This document shows positions 27,064 through 36,922 of a DNA stretch of 64,000 nucleotides, one piece after another. This DNA is from G965220825 sp965220825. GTDB taxonomy: Bacteria; Pseudomonadota; Alphaproteobacteria; UBA828. The translations under genes and the position numbers were made by a program. Position 1 is the stretch's first letter; each line of letters opens with the position of its first letter. The notes beneath the pieces were generated by a model, which was not told where the DNA came from, made no database searches, and was given only the letters and a program-made list of their open reading frames with translations. The stretch is taken from contig OZ244839.1 of NCBI GenBank assembly GCA_965220825.1, forward strand, positions 1,674,001 to 1,738,000. The letters run 5' to 3'.

Positions 27064-28491
27064 ATGAGCGAGACCCTCGCCATTCCGCTCTGGGCGCTCG
27101 CCGCGCTTGCCGTCGTCGCGCTCTGGGGTGCGCTTGGCGGCCTGCTCCTGCCCGGAGTCCGCTGGTTCTTCCGCCGACGCCTCAACCGGGCCATCGACGA
27201 GCTGAATACCCGCCTCCAGCTCGGCATCCCGGCGTTCCAGCGCACGAGAAGGCGGACGCTTATCGAGACGCTCACCTACCACCCGGACGTCATCAAGGCG
27301 GTGGACGCCGAAGCCGAGGCCACGGGCACACCGCGCGCGGTGCTGATCCGGGAGGCGGAGCGCTATGCCCGCGAGATCGTGCCGGCCTTCAACGCCTACG
27401 CCTATTTCCGTATCGGCTACTACGTCGCGCGGCGACTTCTCCAGTCCCTCTACCGGGTGCGCCTCGGCTATGCCGACGACGACGCGCTCGCCCGCATCGA
27501 GCCCGGCGCCAGCGTCGTCTTCGTGATGAACCACCGCAGCAACATGGACTATGTGATGGTCGCCTACATGGCGGCGAGCCGTTCGGCGCTGAGCTATGCG
27601 GTGGGAGAGTGGGCGCGCATCTGGCCGCTCCATATGCTGATCCGCTCCCTCGGCGCCTATTTCGTACGCCGCGGCTCGGACAACCGGCTCTACCGCCAGG
27701 TGCTCGCGCGCTACGTGCAGGAGGCGACCGCCGGCGGCGTGGTGCAGGCGGTCTACCCGGAAGGCGGGCTCAGCCGGGACGGGCGCCTGCGCCCGCCCAA
27801 GCTCGGCCTCATCAGCTACATGGTCTCCTCCTTCGATCCCGAGGGCGAGAGGGACCTCGTCTTCGTCCCCGTGGGGCTGAACTACGACCGCGTGCTGGAG
27901 GACCGTTCCCTGCTGCAGAGCCTGGATACCGACGCCCCGCGCCGCGGCAAGGCCCGCGCCCTCGCCGTGCTGCTCCGCTTCCTCTGCCGCAATGCCTTTC
28001 TAATGGTACGGCGGCGCTGGTACCGATTCGGCTATGCCTGCGTGAACTTCGCGGCGCCCGTCTCCATGCGCGCCTACACGCAAGACCGGGGGATCGATTT
28101 TCGCACGCTCGAAGGAGGAGCACGCCGCCGGGCCGTGGAGCGGCTCGGCGCGGAACTGCTGGAGGCCATCGCGGCCGCGATCCCCGTGCTTCCCGTCTCG
28201 CTGGTTGCCGCCGCGTTTCTCCGTAACCCGCAGCCCCTGGATATGCTGGAGCTCAAGGCCGAGGCCCAGGCGCTGATCGATCTCCTGGAACGGCGCGGCG
28301 CCTATGTCCATATCCCGCGCGCGGACCGGGACTATGCCGTGGCCGTCGGGCTCAGGATGCTGACTTTGCGCCATCTGGTGACGGAGTCGGGCGGGCTTTA
28401 CCGCGCGGCCGACGGCGAAGACGGAATGCTGCGCTACTACGCCAATGCCATCGCGCACTTCATCCCTGAGTGCCGTGAGCCCGCCGCCTGA
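27064..28491 (+). CDS. PlsB-like 1-acyl-glycerol-3-phosphate acyltransferase family protein
   Basis: 475-residue membrane-associated acyltransferase. An N-terminal hydrophobic helix (about 8-32) is followed by the HX4D catalytic motif in [13 protein letters not shown] (His about 157) and the substrate motif [13 protein letters not shown]. It acylates glycerol-3-phosphate or a related acceptor in phospholipid synthesis; it is shorter than E. coli PlsB (about 800 residues). It starts 28 nt after tRNA-Lys and its end overlaps the start of priA. Confidence 0.85.
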   Translation: MSETLAIPLWALAALAVVALWGALGGLLLPGVRWFFRRRLNRAIDELNTRLQLGIPAFQRTRRRTLIETLTYHPDVIKAVDAEAEATGTPRAVLIREAERYAREIVPAFNAYAYFRIGYYVARRLLQSLYRVRLGYADDDALARIEPGASVVFVMNHRSNMDYVMVAYMAASRSALSYAVGEWARIWPLHMLIRSLGAYFVRRGSDNRLYRQVLARYVQEATAGGVVQAVYPEGGLSRDGRLRPPKLGLISYMVSSFDPEGERDLVFVPVGLNYDRVLEDRSLLQSLDTDAPRRGKARALAVLLRFLCRNAFLMVRRRWYRFGYACVNFAAPVSMRAYTQDRGIDFRTLEGGARRRAVERLGAELLEAIAAAIPVLPVSLVAAAFLRNPQPLDMLELKAEAQALIDLLERRGAYVHIPRADRDYAVAVGLRMLTLRHLVTESGGLYRAADGEDGMLRYYANAIAHFIPECREPAA

Positions 28492-30676
28492 AGGCGGGAG
28501 GGCGGCGCCCCGCCGCGTGGCCGTATTGCTGCCGCTGCCGCTGGACGAGACCTTCGACTATGTGGTGCCGGAGCCGGCTTGGGCCGAGGCGGGCCGCTTC
28601 CTGCGCGTACCGCTCGGCCGACGGGAGATGGCGGGCGTGGTTTGGGGCGAGGGCCGCGCCGGGATCGAACCCTCCCGCCTGAAGCCCGTCTCCGCCATGC
28701 TCGACGCACCGCCCATGGCCGAGCCCCTGCGCCGCCTCGTGGACTGGACCGCGGCCTACACGCTGGCGAGCCGCGGTACGGTGCTCCGGATGGCCATGAG
28801 CGTGCCGGCCGCCCTCGAACCCCCGCCGCTGCGCATGGTCTACAGGCCGGGCCCGGAGGAACCGCCACGCATGACCGCAGGGCGGCAGCGTGTGCTGGCC
28901 ATCGCCCGCGACGGGCCGCCGCGGAGCGCGGCCGAGCTCGCTAGAGACGCGGGCGTGGGCGCAGGCGTGGTCCGCGCGCTCGCCGCTCTCGGTGCGCTGG
29001 AGGCGGAGGAACGCCCGGCCGCGGCGTTGGTCGCACGGCCCGACACGGCGCGCGCTGGGCCCCGCCTCTCCGCCGCGCAGCGAGAGGCCGCCGACGGGCT
29101 TGCGGCCGCCGTGCGCGACGGGGGCTTCGGCGTCACCGTCCTGGACGGGGTGACAGGGGCGGGCAAGACGGAGGTCTATCTGGAGGCGGTCGCCGCCGCC
29201 CTCCGCGCGGGCAGGCAGGCCATGGTGCTGCTGCCGGAGATCGCCCTCAGCACACAATGTCTCGCCCGCTTCCGCGCACGTTTCGGCGTGGAGCCGGCGG
29301 TGTGGCATTCCGAACTCGGCCCGGCCCAGCGGCGCGATACATGGCGCGCGGTGGCGAGCGGCGACGCACAGGTGGTGGTGGGCGCGCGTTCGGCGCTCTG
29401 GCTGCCCTTCCCCGCACTCGGCCTGATCGTGGTGGACGAGGAGCACGACGCGGCCTTCAAGCAGGAAGACGGCGTGATCTATCACGCCCGCGACATGGCG
29501 GTCGTGCGCGCACGCCTCGAAGACTGCCCGGCCGTACTGGTGTCGGCGACGCCCTCGCTCGAAACCGCGGCCAACGTCCGCACGGAGCGCTATGGCCGAC
29601 GCCATCTGCCGGACCGGCACGGAAACGCAAGGCTGCCCGCCATCGAGGCCGTGGACCTGCGCGACGCGCCGCCCCCGCGCGGCGCCTGGCTCGCGCCGCC
29701 GGTGCGGGCCGCCCTCGCCGAAACGCTCGCGGCCGGCGAACAGGCGGTGCTCTTTCTCAACCGGCGGGGCTATGCGCCGCTCACCCTCTGCCGCGCCTGC
29801 GGGCACCGGCTGCAATGCCCCAATTGCAGCGCCTGGATGGTGGAACACCGTACCGCCGGCACGCTCCGCTGCCATCATTGCGACCATCGGATGGCACGAC
29901 CCGCCGCCTGCCCCGCCTGCGGAGCGGAAGACAGCTTCGCAGCCTGCGGCCCAGGGGTCGAACGGCTATCGGAGGAGGCGCGCGCGCTCTTTCCCGACGC
30001 CCGGCAGGCGCTTCTCACCAGCGATTCCGTCGCCGGTCCGGGGGAAGCCCGGGCGCTGCTCGAGGCTGTCGCCGCCCACGAGATCGACCTCCTCATCGGC
30101 ACCCAGATGGTCGCCAAGGGCCATCACTTCCCCCGGCTCACGCTGGTGGGCGTGGTGGACGCGGACCTCGGCCTCGCCGGCGGCGACATGCGGGCGGCCG
30201 AGCGCACCTATCAGCTCCTTCACCAGGTGGCGGGGCGGGCGGGGCGCGCCGCACGGCCCGGAAGGGTGCTGCTCCAGACCCGCCTTCCCGACCACCCGGT
30301 GATCGCGGCGCTGCTTTCAGGCGACCGGGATTCCTTCATGGCGCGGGAAGCGGAGGCGCGGGAAGCCCACGGCCTGCCGCCCTTCGGCCGCCTGGCCGCG
30401 GCCGTCACGTCCGATCCGGACGAAGCCGCGGCCCGCAGCGCCGCCGCCGCTCTCGCGCGCGCCGCGCGGGCCGACGAAACGGCGACGGGCATTCGAGTCC
30501 TCGGCCCGGCACCCGCGCCGCTCCGCCTCCTGCGCGGGCGCCACCGCTTCCGCCTGCTCTTCAAGAGCCCCCGGTCGGTGCGCCTCCAGCCCTATCTCCG
30601 CCGCTGGCTCGCGGCAGCACCGGCCCGGCACGGCACCCGCATTCAGATCGATATCGACCCCTACAGCTTTTCCTGA
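28475..30676 (+). CDS. priA: Primosomal protein N' (PriA replication-restart helicase)
   Basis: About 733 residues. The N-terminal DNA-binding domain begins [20 protein letters not shown]. The SF2 helicase has Walker [12 protein letters not shown] and DEEHD box, and the zinc-binding cysteines are in [13 protein letters not shown] and CHHC...CPAC. Helicase motifs V-VI ([29 protein letters not shown]) follow. I take GTG 28475, which overlaps the previous gene by 17 nt; an ATG at 28445 would add 10 residues and is also possible. It restarts stalled replication forks. Confidence 0.94.
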   Translation: MSPPPEGGRAAPRRVAVLLPLPLDETFDYVVPEPAWAEAGRFLRVPLGRREMAGVVWGEGRAGIEPSRLKPVSAMLDAPPMAEPLRRLVDWTAAYTLASRGTVLRMAMSVPAALEPPPLRMVYRPGPEEPPRMTAGRQRVLAIARDGPPRSAAELARDAGVGAGVVRALAALGALEAEERPAAALVARPDTARAGPRLSAAQREAADGLAAAVRDGGFGVTVLDGVTGAGKTEVYLEAVAAALRAGRQAMVLLPEIALSTQCLARFRARFGVEPAVWHSELGPAQRRDTWRAVASGDAQVVVGARSALWLPFPALGLIVVDEEHDAAFKQEDGVIYHARDMAVVRARLEDCPAVLVSATPSLETAANVRTERYGRRHLPDRHGNARLPAIEAVDLRDAPPPRGAWLAPPVRAALAETLAAGEQAVLFLNRRGYAPLTLCRACGHRLQCPNCSAWMVEHRTAGTLRCHHCDHRMARPAACPACGAEDSFAACGPGVERLSEEARALFPDARQALLTSDSVAGPGEARALLEAVAAHEIDLLIGTQMVAKGHHFPRLTLVGVVDADLGLAGGDMRAAERTYQLLHQVAGRAGRAARPGRVLLQTRLPDHPVIAALLSGDRDSFMAREAEAREAHGLPPFGRLAAAVTSDPDEAAARSAAAALARAARADETATGIRVLGPAPAPLRLLRGRHRFRLLFKSPRSVRLQPYLRRWLAAAPARHGTRIQIDIDPYSFS

Positions 30677-30691
30677 CCGCGCGCGGCCGGG

Positions 30692-31753
30692 CTAGAAGCG
30701 AACGATGGACCGCCCGAGGATGCGGCCCTTTTCGAGGTCGTCGAGGGCATCGTTCATCTGCTCGATGGCGTAGCTGCGCGTTACCAGCTTATCCAGGGGA
30801 AATTTGGCCTCGCTGGAAAGGCGCAGATACATGGGGAAATCCTTGTCCGGTATGGAGGAGCCGTGGCTGCCCCGGTACTGGCGCTGGTGAAAGACGAAAT
30901 GCTCGCCGTTCAGTTTGAATTCGGTCTGCGGCCAGCCGATAAGAACCGCCATACCGCCCAGATTGTTCGCGCCCGGGCCGCCACCGCGCACCATGTCGAG
31001 AATCTGTTCATGGGTGGATACGGTCCCCACCGCATCGAAGGCGTAGTCGGCGCCCTTGCCGGTGATGTCCCACACCGCCGCGATGGGATCGACCTCGCTC
31101 GCGTTGATGGTGTGGGTCGCCCCCCATTGCTTCGCGAATTCGAGCTTTTCGTCGGCCAGATCGACCGCAATGACGGGGTAGGCCTGCAGCAGCGAGGCCA
31201 TTTTGAGGGCGCATAGACCGATACCGCCGGCGCCGACAACGACCACCGATTCCTCGCTTCGCACCTTGGCAGTGTGCAGAACCGCGCCGCCGCCGGTCAG
31301 AACCGCGCAGCCGACGATGCTGCTCTCGGGGCTCGCATGTTCGGGCGCGATCTTGACGGCCAGCTGGTCGCTGGCCAGACAATATTCGGTGAACGTGCCG
31401 ATCGGACCGCCGATCGACTTGCCCTGAAACGTCGTCCCGATCGGGGCGAGACCGTCGATGAAATTCCGCCCCGGCAAGCCGTTTCGAGGGACCCAGGTCG
31501 TGATTGCCCAGTCGCCCTCCTTCAGATGGGTGACGTTCTTCCCGACATGGCTCACGACGCCGACGCCCTCATGGCCAAGTACGCAGGGACAGTTCTCCTC
31601 GGGAATCTTCGTCAGTTCATGTATCTGCGAGGCGCAGATGCCGCTTGCCGTCTGCTTGACGACGACCTGATCGGGCCCCGGATCCGGGACATCGATTTCA
31701 TCGATCAGCAGCGGCTGGCCGGGAGCGGTCATTATGGCGGATCGAGATTTCAT
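30692..31753 (-). CDS. Zinc-dependent alcohol dehydrogenase (MDR family)
   Basis: 353-residue medium-chain dehydrogenase. The catalytic zinc ligands are in TASGICASQIHEL (Cys) and VLGHEGVGVV (His-Glu), and the NAD fold shows VVGAGGIGLCALKMA. The usual four-cysteine structural zinc lobe is absent: after ITTWVPRNG the chain runs to IGTTFQGKSIGG with no Cys cluster. It would oxidise or reduce an alcohol/aldehyde; the substrate is unknown. It is divergent from the sugar-type transporter operon across a 460-nt gap. Confidence 0.87.
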   Translation of the reverse strand: MKSRSAIMTAPGQPLLIDEIDVPDPGPDQVVVKQTASGICASQIHELTKIPEENCPCVLGHEGVGVVSHVGKNVTHLKEGDWAITTWVPRNGLPGRNFIDGLAPIGTTFQGKSIGGPIGTFTEYCLASDQLAVKIAPEHASPESSIVGCAVLTGGGAVLHTAKVRSEESVVVVGAGGIGLCALKMASLLQAYPVIAVDLADEKLEFAKQWGATHTINASEVDPIAAVWDITGKGADYAFDAVGTVSTHEQILDMVRGGGPGANNLGGMAVLIGWPQTEFKLNGEHFVFHQRQYRGSHGSSIPDKDFPMYLRLSSEAKFPLDKLVTRSYAIEQMNDALDDLEKGRILGRSIVRF

Positions 31754-32213
31754 CGTCGGGCTCCCCGTCTCCTACCCGTTGGGAAGTCAGGAATCGCGGG
31801 CGGCACATCGTTCGCCGCCACGGTTACCGATCGCTGTCGAGCGCTTGGGATGCGGCGCCTCGAAGCCTGTAAGGTCATGCATGGACGCTCGGAACCGTGC
31901 ACTAGCCAGCTGGAAGCATAGCACGGCATATGTCACGGCCGAGAATGGCAGACAACACCAGGCCGCTGGGAGCAAGGTCCCCGTCAAGCGGTCGGGCTTG
32001 TCGATAGCATGCGCTCGATCGACATCCATCCTCCGCCTCCCCGCCTTGCATTGCGCCCTCGAAAGGACGCATCCTGACACCGGGTTCGGCAATAATGGGA
32101 GGATGCCGGTCGTGAAATGAAGGCGCGGCGATACCACGGCGCGGTACGCCGTGCCGGCTGCGGGTCTTCGGTCACGACGGCGTCAAACGCAAATCCAATA
32201 AGGAGGCTGTGGC
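31754..32213. other. 460-nt divergent intergenic region
   Basis: It separates the alcohol dehydrogenase gene (minus) from the solute-binding protein gene (plus) and should hold both promoters. I see no credible gene: a 128-codon open frame (31734-32120) has no family pattern. One clear inverted repeat lies at 32135-32153. Confidence 0.5.
32135..32153. promoter_or_regulatory. Operator-like inverted repeat upstream of the transporter operon
   Basis: CACGGCG-CGGTA-CGCCGTG is a perfect 7-bp inverted repeat with a 5-nt spacer, 61 nt before the solute-binding-protein start. Size and place fit a repressor or activator site for sugar-type transporter operons. No regulator gene is adjacent. Confidence 0.4.
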
Positions 32214-33548
32214 ATGTCAAGCGATTGGTCGCGCAAGCGTCGTAATCTCGAACAATATCTGCTCAACCGCCGGTCCGTGCTCAAGGGAGGACTGGCGGCA
32301 GGTGCCGCGCTGGCCGTACCGGGCGTGGCGGGCAAGGCGCTGGCGGCGCCCGAGGATCCGCTCCACTTCGTCGGCTGGCAGTACAACCCGCAGATCGTCG
32401 CGGAGAACGTCGAGACCTTCAAGACGCTCAACGACGAGAACGTGAACTACGAACTGGTGCCCGGCGAGTATCACGCGGTGGTCGAGACCAAGCTCATTGC
32501 CGGCCAGCACATCGACATGATGTATTCCGAAGAAGACCGCATCGTGCGCTGGAACCGGGCCGGCTGGACCCGCTCGCTCGACGGGCTGCCGGGCCTCGAC
32601 GAGATCAAGGCCAAGATGTACGACGTCAACGTGCACAACATGTCGCTGCCCGACGGCGGGCTCGGCGGCCTGCCCTACTACACCGGCTTCAACTCGTTCG
32701 TCTGCAACCAGAACCATCTGGATGCGGCCGGCATCGAGCCGCCCGCCACCTGGGACGAACTCCTGGACCAGTGCCGCAAGCTGAAGGCCGACGGGATCTC
32801 CGACCACCCCTATATCTCGGCCTGGACGCGGCAATGGCCCACTCTGTCGTGGAGCCTGTTCGCGGCCTGGTACTCAGAAGGCGCCAAGGTCTTCGACGAG
32901 AACTTCGATCCGGCCTTCGACGAGAACTTCCGAAAGATCCTCGAAGTCCACCGCACGCTCTACGAGGAAGAGCTGGTGGTGCCGGACATCATGACATTGC
33001 AGGGCGAGGCGGTGCCCAACTTCGCCACGGGCCAGCACACCTATATGATCGTCCATGAGTACGACCAGAAGGTCTTCAACACGCCCGAGCTGTCGCAGAT
33101 CGCCGGCGCTTGCCGGAATGCGATCATGCCCGGCAAGACGCGCTCGACCTTTATCTGGACCGCGGTCTATCAGATGGGCGCCAATTCGGTCGACGAGCTC
33201 AGGGCCTGGGATCTGATGCAGTTCTTCGGCGGCAAGGCCAAGGACGGCAAGTACCATGTGGCCACCCGCTGGGCCCTCGAATTCGGCCTCGGCACGCCGC
33301 ACAAGGAGGTCATCGAGAGCGAGCAGGTGCAGACGGCCTTCTCGCAGTGGAAGGACATGGCGGTCGCGACCGAGCAGTTGGAGACCGCAACCACGCGCGA
33401 CGTCGCCAAGACCATGTGGTTCCCGGAATGGGACTGGTACATGATGGGCGAGATGCAGGACTACATCCGCGGCGAACAGTCCACGGATGAGGTCATCGAC
33501 AAGCTGCATGACAAGGCGGTGGAGCTGAAGGCGCTCTATCCGGCCTGA
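32214..33548 (+). CDS. Extracellular solute-binding protein (CUT1 type)
   Basis: 444-residue periplasmic binding protein of a carbohydrate-type ABC importer. The N-terminus has a twin-arginine-like export signal (LNRRSVLKGGLAAGAAL) with likely cleavage after GKALA. The SBP_bac_1 fold is seen in LPYYTGFNSFVCNQNHLDAAGIEPPATWDEL. A strong ribosome-binding site AAGGAGG precedes the ATG. It delivers substrate to the fused permease encoded 69 nt downstream. The ligand is unknown; hydantoin or amino-amide catabolism nearby means it need not be a sugar. Confidence 0.92.
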   Translation: MSSDWSRKRRNLEQYLLNRRSVLKGGLAAGAALAVPGVAGKALAAPEDPLHFVGWQYNPQIVAENVETFKTLNDENVNYELVPGEYHAVVETKLIAGQHIDMMYSEEDRIVRWNRAGWTRSLDGLPGLDEIKAKMYDVNVHNMSLPDGGLGGLPYYTGFNSFVCNQNHLDAAGIEPPATWDELLDQCRKLKADGISDHPYISAWTRQWPTLSWSLFAAWYSEGAKVFDENFDPAFDENFRKILEVHRTLYEEELVVPDIMTLQGEAVPNFATGQHTYMIVHEYDQKVFNTPELSQIAGACRNAIMPGKTRSTFIWTAVYQMGANSVDELRAWDLMQFFGGKAKDGKYHVATRWALEFGLGTPHKEVIESEQVQTAFSQWKDMAVATEQLETATTRDVAKTMWFPEWDWYMMGEMQDYIRGEQSTDEVIDKLHDKAVELKALYPA

Positions 33549-33567
33549 TTCCGACCCGATAGGCTTT

Positions 33568-33602
33568 GAGGCCGCTTCCGCCCCGGGGGCGGGAGCGGCC
33601 TC
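33568..33602 (+). terminator. Intercistronic hairpin between binding protein and permease
   Basis: A 35-nt near-perfect inverted repeat (arms 33568-33584 and 33586-33602, one T-G pair) starts 20 nt after the solute-binding-protein stop and has no T-tract. Such hairpins commonly protect binding-protein mRNA and lower permease expression. Confidence 0.65.
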
Positions 33603-33616
33603 GTCGGACTCCACCG

Positions 33617-35545
33617 ATGGCTCTCCTGAGAGCGTTTGGGCCGGGCGGGGGCGCAGCACGCGCGGATCGCCCGTCCATCAAGCTGCCGCTATTGCTCACG
33701 TCGCCGACGTTGCTGGTCGTCTTCGTGATCTTCGGCATTCCGCTGGTCTACGCGCTGGCGCTCAGCATGCATCGCATCAACATGCTGACCCAGCAGTGGA
33801 TCTTTGTCGGCCTCGACAACTATATCGACATCCTGCCGGATCCCGAGTTCATCGCGGCGCTGGGCCGGACCGCCTATTTCGCCTTCGTCACGGTGACCGG
33901 TGGGCTCCTGCTGGGCATGGGCATGGCCCTGGTCCTCAACTTGGTGTTCCCGACGCGGAACTTCCTGAGGAGCGTGGTACTCGTCCCCTGGGCGATGGCG
34001 CCGGTCGCCGTGGGCGTGCTCTGGGGATGGATGCTGAACGGCGAGTACGGCACCTTCAACGCCATCCTCTTCGATCTCGGGCTGATCGAGAAGCCGATCC
34101 ACTGGCTGGGCGACGGCACCGTCGCCTTCAACCTGGTGGCGCTGGTGCATATCTGGAATCAGGCGCCCCTGGCGGCACTGCTGATCCTCGCGGGCCTGCA
34201 GTCGATGCCGGACAATCTGCACCGCGCGGCGCGCATCGACGGCGCCGGCCCCTTCCAGCGCTTCTTCAAGATCACGCTGCCCTGGCTCAAGCCCATGCTG
34301 CTGCTCACCATGATCCTGACCACGATCAACTCGATCATGGCTTTCGATCTGTTCTGGATCATGACCAGCGGCGGGCCCGGCAGCGCCACCACCGTGTTTT
34401 CATGGATGGGCTACGCCTACGCCTACCACTTCTTCAAGATGGGCGAGGGCGCGGCGATCCTCTTCGTCCTCACCATCCTTTGCCTGATCCTCGCCTGGAT
34501 CTATCTGAAGCTGCTCTTCCCTTCCCAGGCCGGCGCCAAGCTGGTGCAGGGCGGCGAGGTGGAGGAGCGCCTGAGCCGGACCCTGATCCGGCATGTCGCG
34601 AGACTCGGCGATCACATCGGAACGCGGCTCGAGCAGCTGCCTGTCCGGCCGCGCCGGGGCCTGATTCCGCCTGCCGCCCGCCGCCCGCTCGGGCGGTTTG
34701 CGCTGGTGGTCGTGGCGGCGGCGATCTTCTGCTGGTCGCTCGGCCCGTTTCTGTGGCTCGCGCTCATGAGCCTCTCGCCCTCGGCGTCCCTGGTGAGAAC
34801 GCCGCCCACCGTGGTTCCGGACGCGCTGACCGTCGCGAACTACCGCTTCGTGCTGTTCCCGGGCGGGATCGAGGACGGCCAGTCGAGCATCCAGGCGACG
34901 CGCGTGCCGATGTCCATTCTCAACAGCCTGATCGTCGCCACCGGCGTCACCGCGATCAATCTCGTGCTGGGCTCGCTCGCCGGCTACGCCTACGCCCGGC
35001 ACGGCAAGAGCCGCATCATGAGCGGGACGCTGTGGGGGCTGATGATGACCCGGATGACGCCGAGTCTCGCGCTCATCCTGCCCTTCTTCATCCTCTTCAG
35101 GTCGCTCGGCCTGATCGACACGCTCTGGGCGCTGATCATCGCCTATTGCAGCCTGATCCTGCCGCTCAGCACCTGGATGATGAAGAGCTATTTCGAGGGG
35201 CTGCCGCCCAATCTCGAGCGTGCGGCCCTGGTCGACGGCTGCACCCGCCTGAAGGCGATCTGGAAGATCATCCTGCCCGTCGCCCGGCCCGGCATCGTCG
35301 CCACGGGCATCTTCTGCTTCCTCGTGAGCTGGAACGAGTTCATCTTTGCCCTCATCCTCACCGGCAGCCCCAAGGCCCAGACCATTCCGGTCATCATTGC
35401 GGGCTTCCTCGTCCAGCTGAGGTTCTACGATTACGGGCCGATGTTCGCGGCCGCGGTGCTCGCGGTCGTGCCGCCGGTGGTCGTGGCCTTCGCCTTCCAG
35501 GGCTATCTCGTGCGCGGGATGATGGCGGGCTCGTTGAAGGGATAG
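33617..35545 (+). CDS. Fused ABC transporter permease (MalF-like plus MalG-like halves)
   Basis: 642-residue protein containing both inner-membrane permeases of a CUT1 importer in one chain. Half 1 (about 20-300) has MalF-like segments and EAA loop AARIDGAGPFQRFFKITLPW (about 203). A charged linker (about 305-350) leads to half 2 (about 355-642) with MalG features NSLIVATGVTAINLVLGS, EAA loop AALVDGCTRLKAIWKIILPV (about 535) and WNEFIFALILTG. No stop or frame change occurs across the linker. MalF and MalG are normally separate 290-residue proteins. It is followed by its ATPase gene 9 nt later. Confidence 0.9.
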   Translation: MALLRAFGPGGGAARADRPSIKLPLLLTSPTLLVVFVIFGIPLVYALALSMHRINMLTQQWIFVGLDNYIDILPDPEFIAALGRTAYFAFVTVTGGLLLGMGMALVLNLVFPTRNFLRSVVLVPWAMAPVAVGVLWGWMLNGEYGTFNAILFDLGLIEKPIHWLGDGTVAFNLVALVHIWNQAPLAALLILAGLQSMPDNLHRAARIDGAGPFQRFFKITLPWLKPMLLLTMILTTINSIMAFDLFWIMTSGGPGSATTVFSWMGYAYAYHFFKMGEGAAILFVLTILCLILAWIYLKLLFPSQAGAKLVQGGEVEERLSRTLIRHVARLGDHIGTRLEQLPVRPRRGLIPPAARRPLGRFALVVVAAAIFCWSLGPFLWLALMSLSPSASLVRTPPTVVPDALTVANYRFVLFPGGIEDGQSSIQATRVPMSILNSLIVATGVTAINLVLGSLAGYAYARHGKSRIMSGTLWGLMMTRMTPSLALILPFFILFRSLGLIDTLWALIIAYCSLILPLSTWMMKSYFEGLPPNLERAALVDGCTRLKAIWKIILPVARPGIVATGIFCFLVSWNEFIFALILTGSPKAQTIPVIIAGFLVQLRFYDYGPMFAAAVLAVVPPVVVAFAFQGYLVRGMMAGSLKG

Positions 35546-35554
35546 GAGAACAGC

Positions 35555-36649
35555 GTGGCAAGCGTCACCTTGCAGAACCTCACCAAGCGCTTCGCCGAGG
35601 TGGTGGCCGTCGACGGCCTCAGCCTCTCGATCGAGGACGGGGAGTTCCTGACCCTGCTCGGCCCGTCGGGCTGCGGCAAGAGCACGGCGCTGAACTGCAT
35701 CGCCGGGCTGGAGCTGATATCGGGCGGCACGATCTTCTTCGACGACGCCGACGTCAGCCGGCTGGAGCCCCATGAGCGCAACGTCGCCATGGTGTTTCAG
35801 GATTATGCGCTCTACCCGCATATGACCGCGCGCGACAATATGAGCTTCGGCCTCAGGCAGCAGAAGATCGAGAGCGCGAAGATCCGCCGCCAGGTGGAGA
35901 CGGCGGCCGACATGCTCGATCTCGGCACTCTGCTCGAGCGCCGCCCCTCCGAGCTCAGCGGCGGCCAGCGCCAGCGCGTGGCGGTCGGCCGGGCGGTCGT
36001 GCGCAACCCCTCGGTGCTGCTGATGGACGAGCCGCTGTCCAATCTCGACGCCGCCCTCAGAGTGCACACGCGCACCGAGATCAAGCGCCTGCAGCGCGAA
36101 CTCGAGGCCACCACCATCTTCGTCACCCATGACCAGGAAGAGGCGATGGTGCTCTCCGACCGGGTGGCGATCATGCGCCTTGGCGAGCTGCAGCAGGTGG
36201 GGCCGCCGATGGAGGTCTATCGTGACCCGCGCAACCTCTTCGTCGCCTCCTTCATCGGCTCGCCGGCAATGAACTTCCTCGAGGTGGACCTCGTCCGCGG
36301 CGACGGCTTCATTCAGTGCAGCGTGGGCGAGCAGACGCTGGCCCTGCCGCCGGATCTGATCGACGGCGCGGTTCCCGCCGCGGCGGTCATGGGCGTGCGC
36401 CCGACCGACCTGATGGTGGAGGCCGCGCGCGACCTCTCGCTCCGTGGCGAGGTCTTTCTCGTGGAGCCCGTGGGCCCGGTTACCTATGTCGACTGCGATG
36501 TGGGCGGGATGGCGGTGAAGGCGGTCTGCGACCCCGACAACGCGCCGGCCATCGGCGCCCAGGTCGGCCTCGGCTTCAGCGCCGGCCGGGTCTACCTGTT
36601 CGATCCCGCCAGCGAGCAACGGATCCGGAGCGTGACCCGGCCTGATTGA
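35555..36649 (+). CDS. ABC transporter ATP-binding protein (MalK/UgpC-like)
   Basis: 364-residue ATPase with Walker A GPSGCGKST, signature LSGGQRQRVAVGRA, Walker B LLMDEPLSNLDA, H-loop VTHDQEEAM and a C-terminal TOBE regulatory domain. GTG start with GGAGAA upstream. It energises the fused permease. Oddity: its last codons and stop (from 36628) match the left end of an IS630-type element, so the C-terminus appears to be truncated or rewritten by an old insertion. Confidence 0.92.
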   Translation: MASVTLQNLTKRFAEVVAVDGLSLSIEDGEFLTLLGPSGCGKSTALNCIAGLELISGGTIFFDDADVSRLEPHERNVAMVFQDYALYPHMTARDNMSFGLRQQKIESAKIRRQVETAADMLDLGTLLERRPSELSGGQRQRVAVGRAVVRNPSVLLMDEPLSNLDAALRVHTRTEIKRLQRELEATTIFVTHDQEEAMVLSDRVAIMRLGELQQVGPPMEVYRDPRNLFVASFIGSPAMNFLEVDLVRGDGFIQCSVGEQTLALPPDLIDGAVPAAAVMGVRPTDLMVEAARDLSLRGEVFLVEPVGPVTYVDCDVGGMAVKAVCDPDNAPAIGAQVGLGFSAGRVYLFDPASEQRIRSVTRPD

Positions 36650-36817
36650 ATCGCGGGGGGATTCACGGGGCCTGAAAGTTGCGATTCACGATTCCGACCG
36701 GGTGGACGCCGGCACGACTTCCCGCCCGGTTTCGACCCTGACCGGCTGGTGGTCACCGATGAGACGTGGGGGCAAGACCAACATGGCCCCAACCCGCGGC
36801 CGGGCCCCGCGCGGCAT
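36628..36817 (+). mobile_element. Decayed IS630-family remnant with internal deletion
   Basis: Base 36628 onward (GAGCGTGACC, then CTGATTGAAT) matches the left terminus of the two IS630 copies at 38779 and 46792. It continues through GGATTCAC and GATTC to an ACCGGG block, then jumps to the transposase middle (GACCCTGACCGGCTGGTG, GACCAACATGG). About 400 bp between these blocks is missing and there is a 1-nt frame change. Similarity fades after about 36815 and no right end is seen. It overlaps the end of the ATPase gene, and the rest of the gap to 36922 shows nothing further. Confidence 0.8.
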
Positions 36818-36922
36818 GCCCGAACTTGGTAATGTAACGGCCGTTCAGAGGGCGCCGGGCCCCGGCGCGTTGATGCACCGGCGACCTGCCGGCGGCGGCG
36901 TTCGGGAGACGGAGAGCGGATC

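Noticed and set aside
31734..32120. 128-codon open frame in the divergent gap
   Set aside because: No domain pattern or ribosome-binding site, and its start overlaps the opposite-strand dehydrogenase gene.
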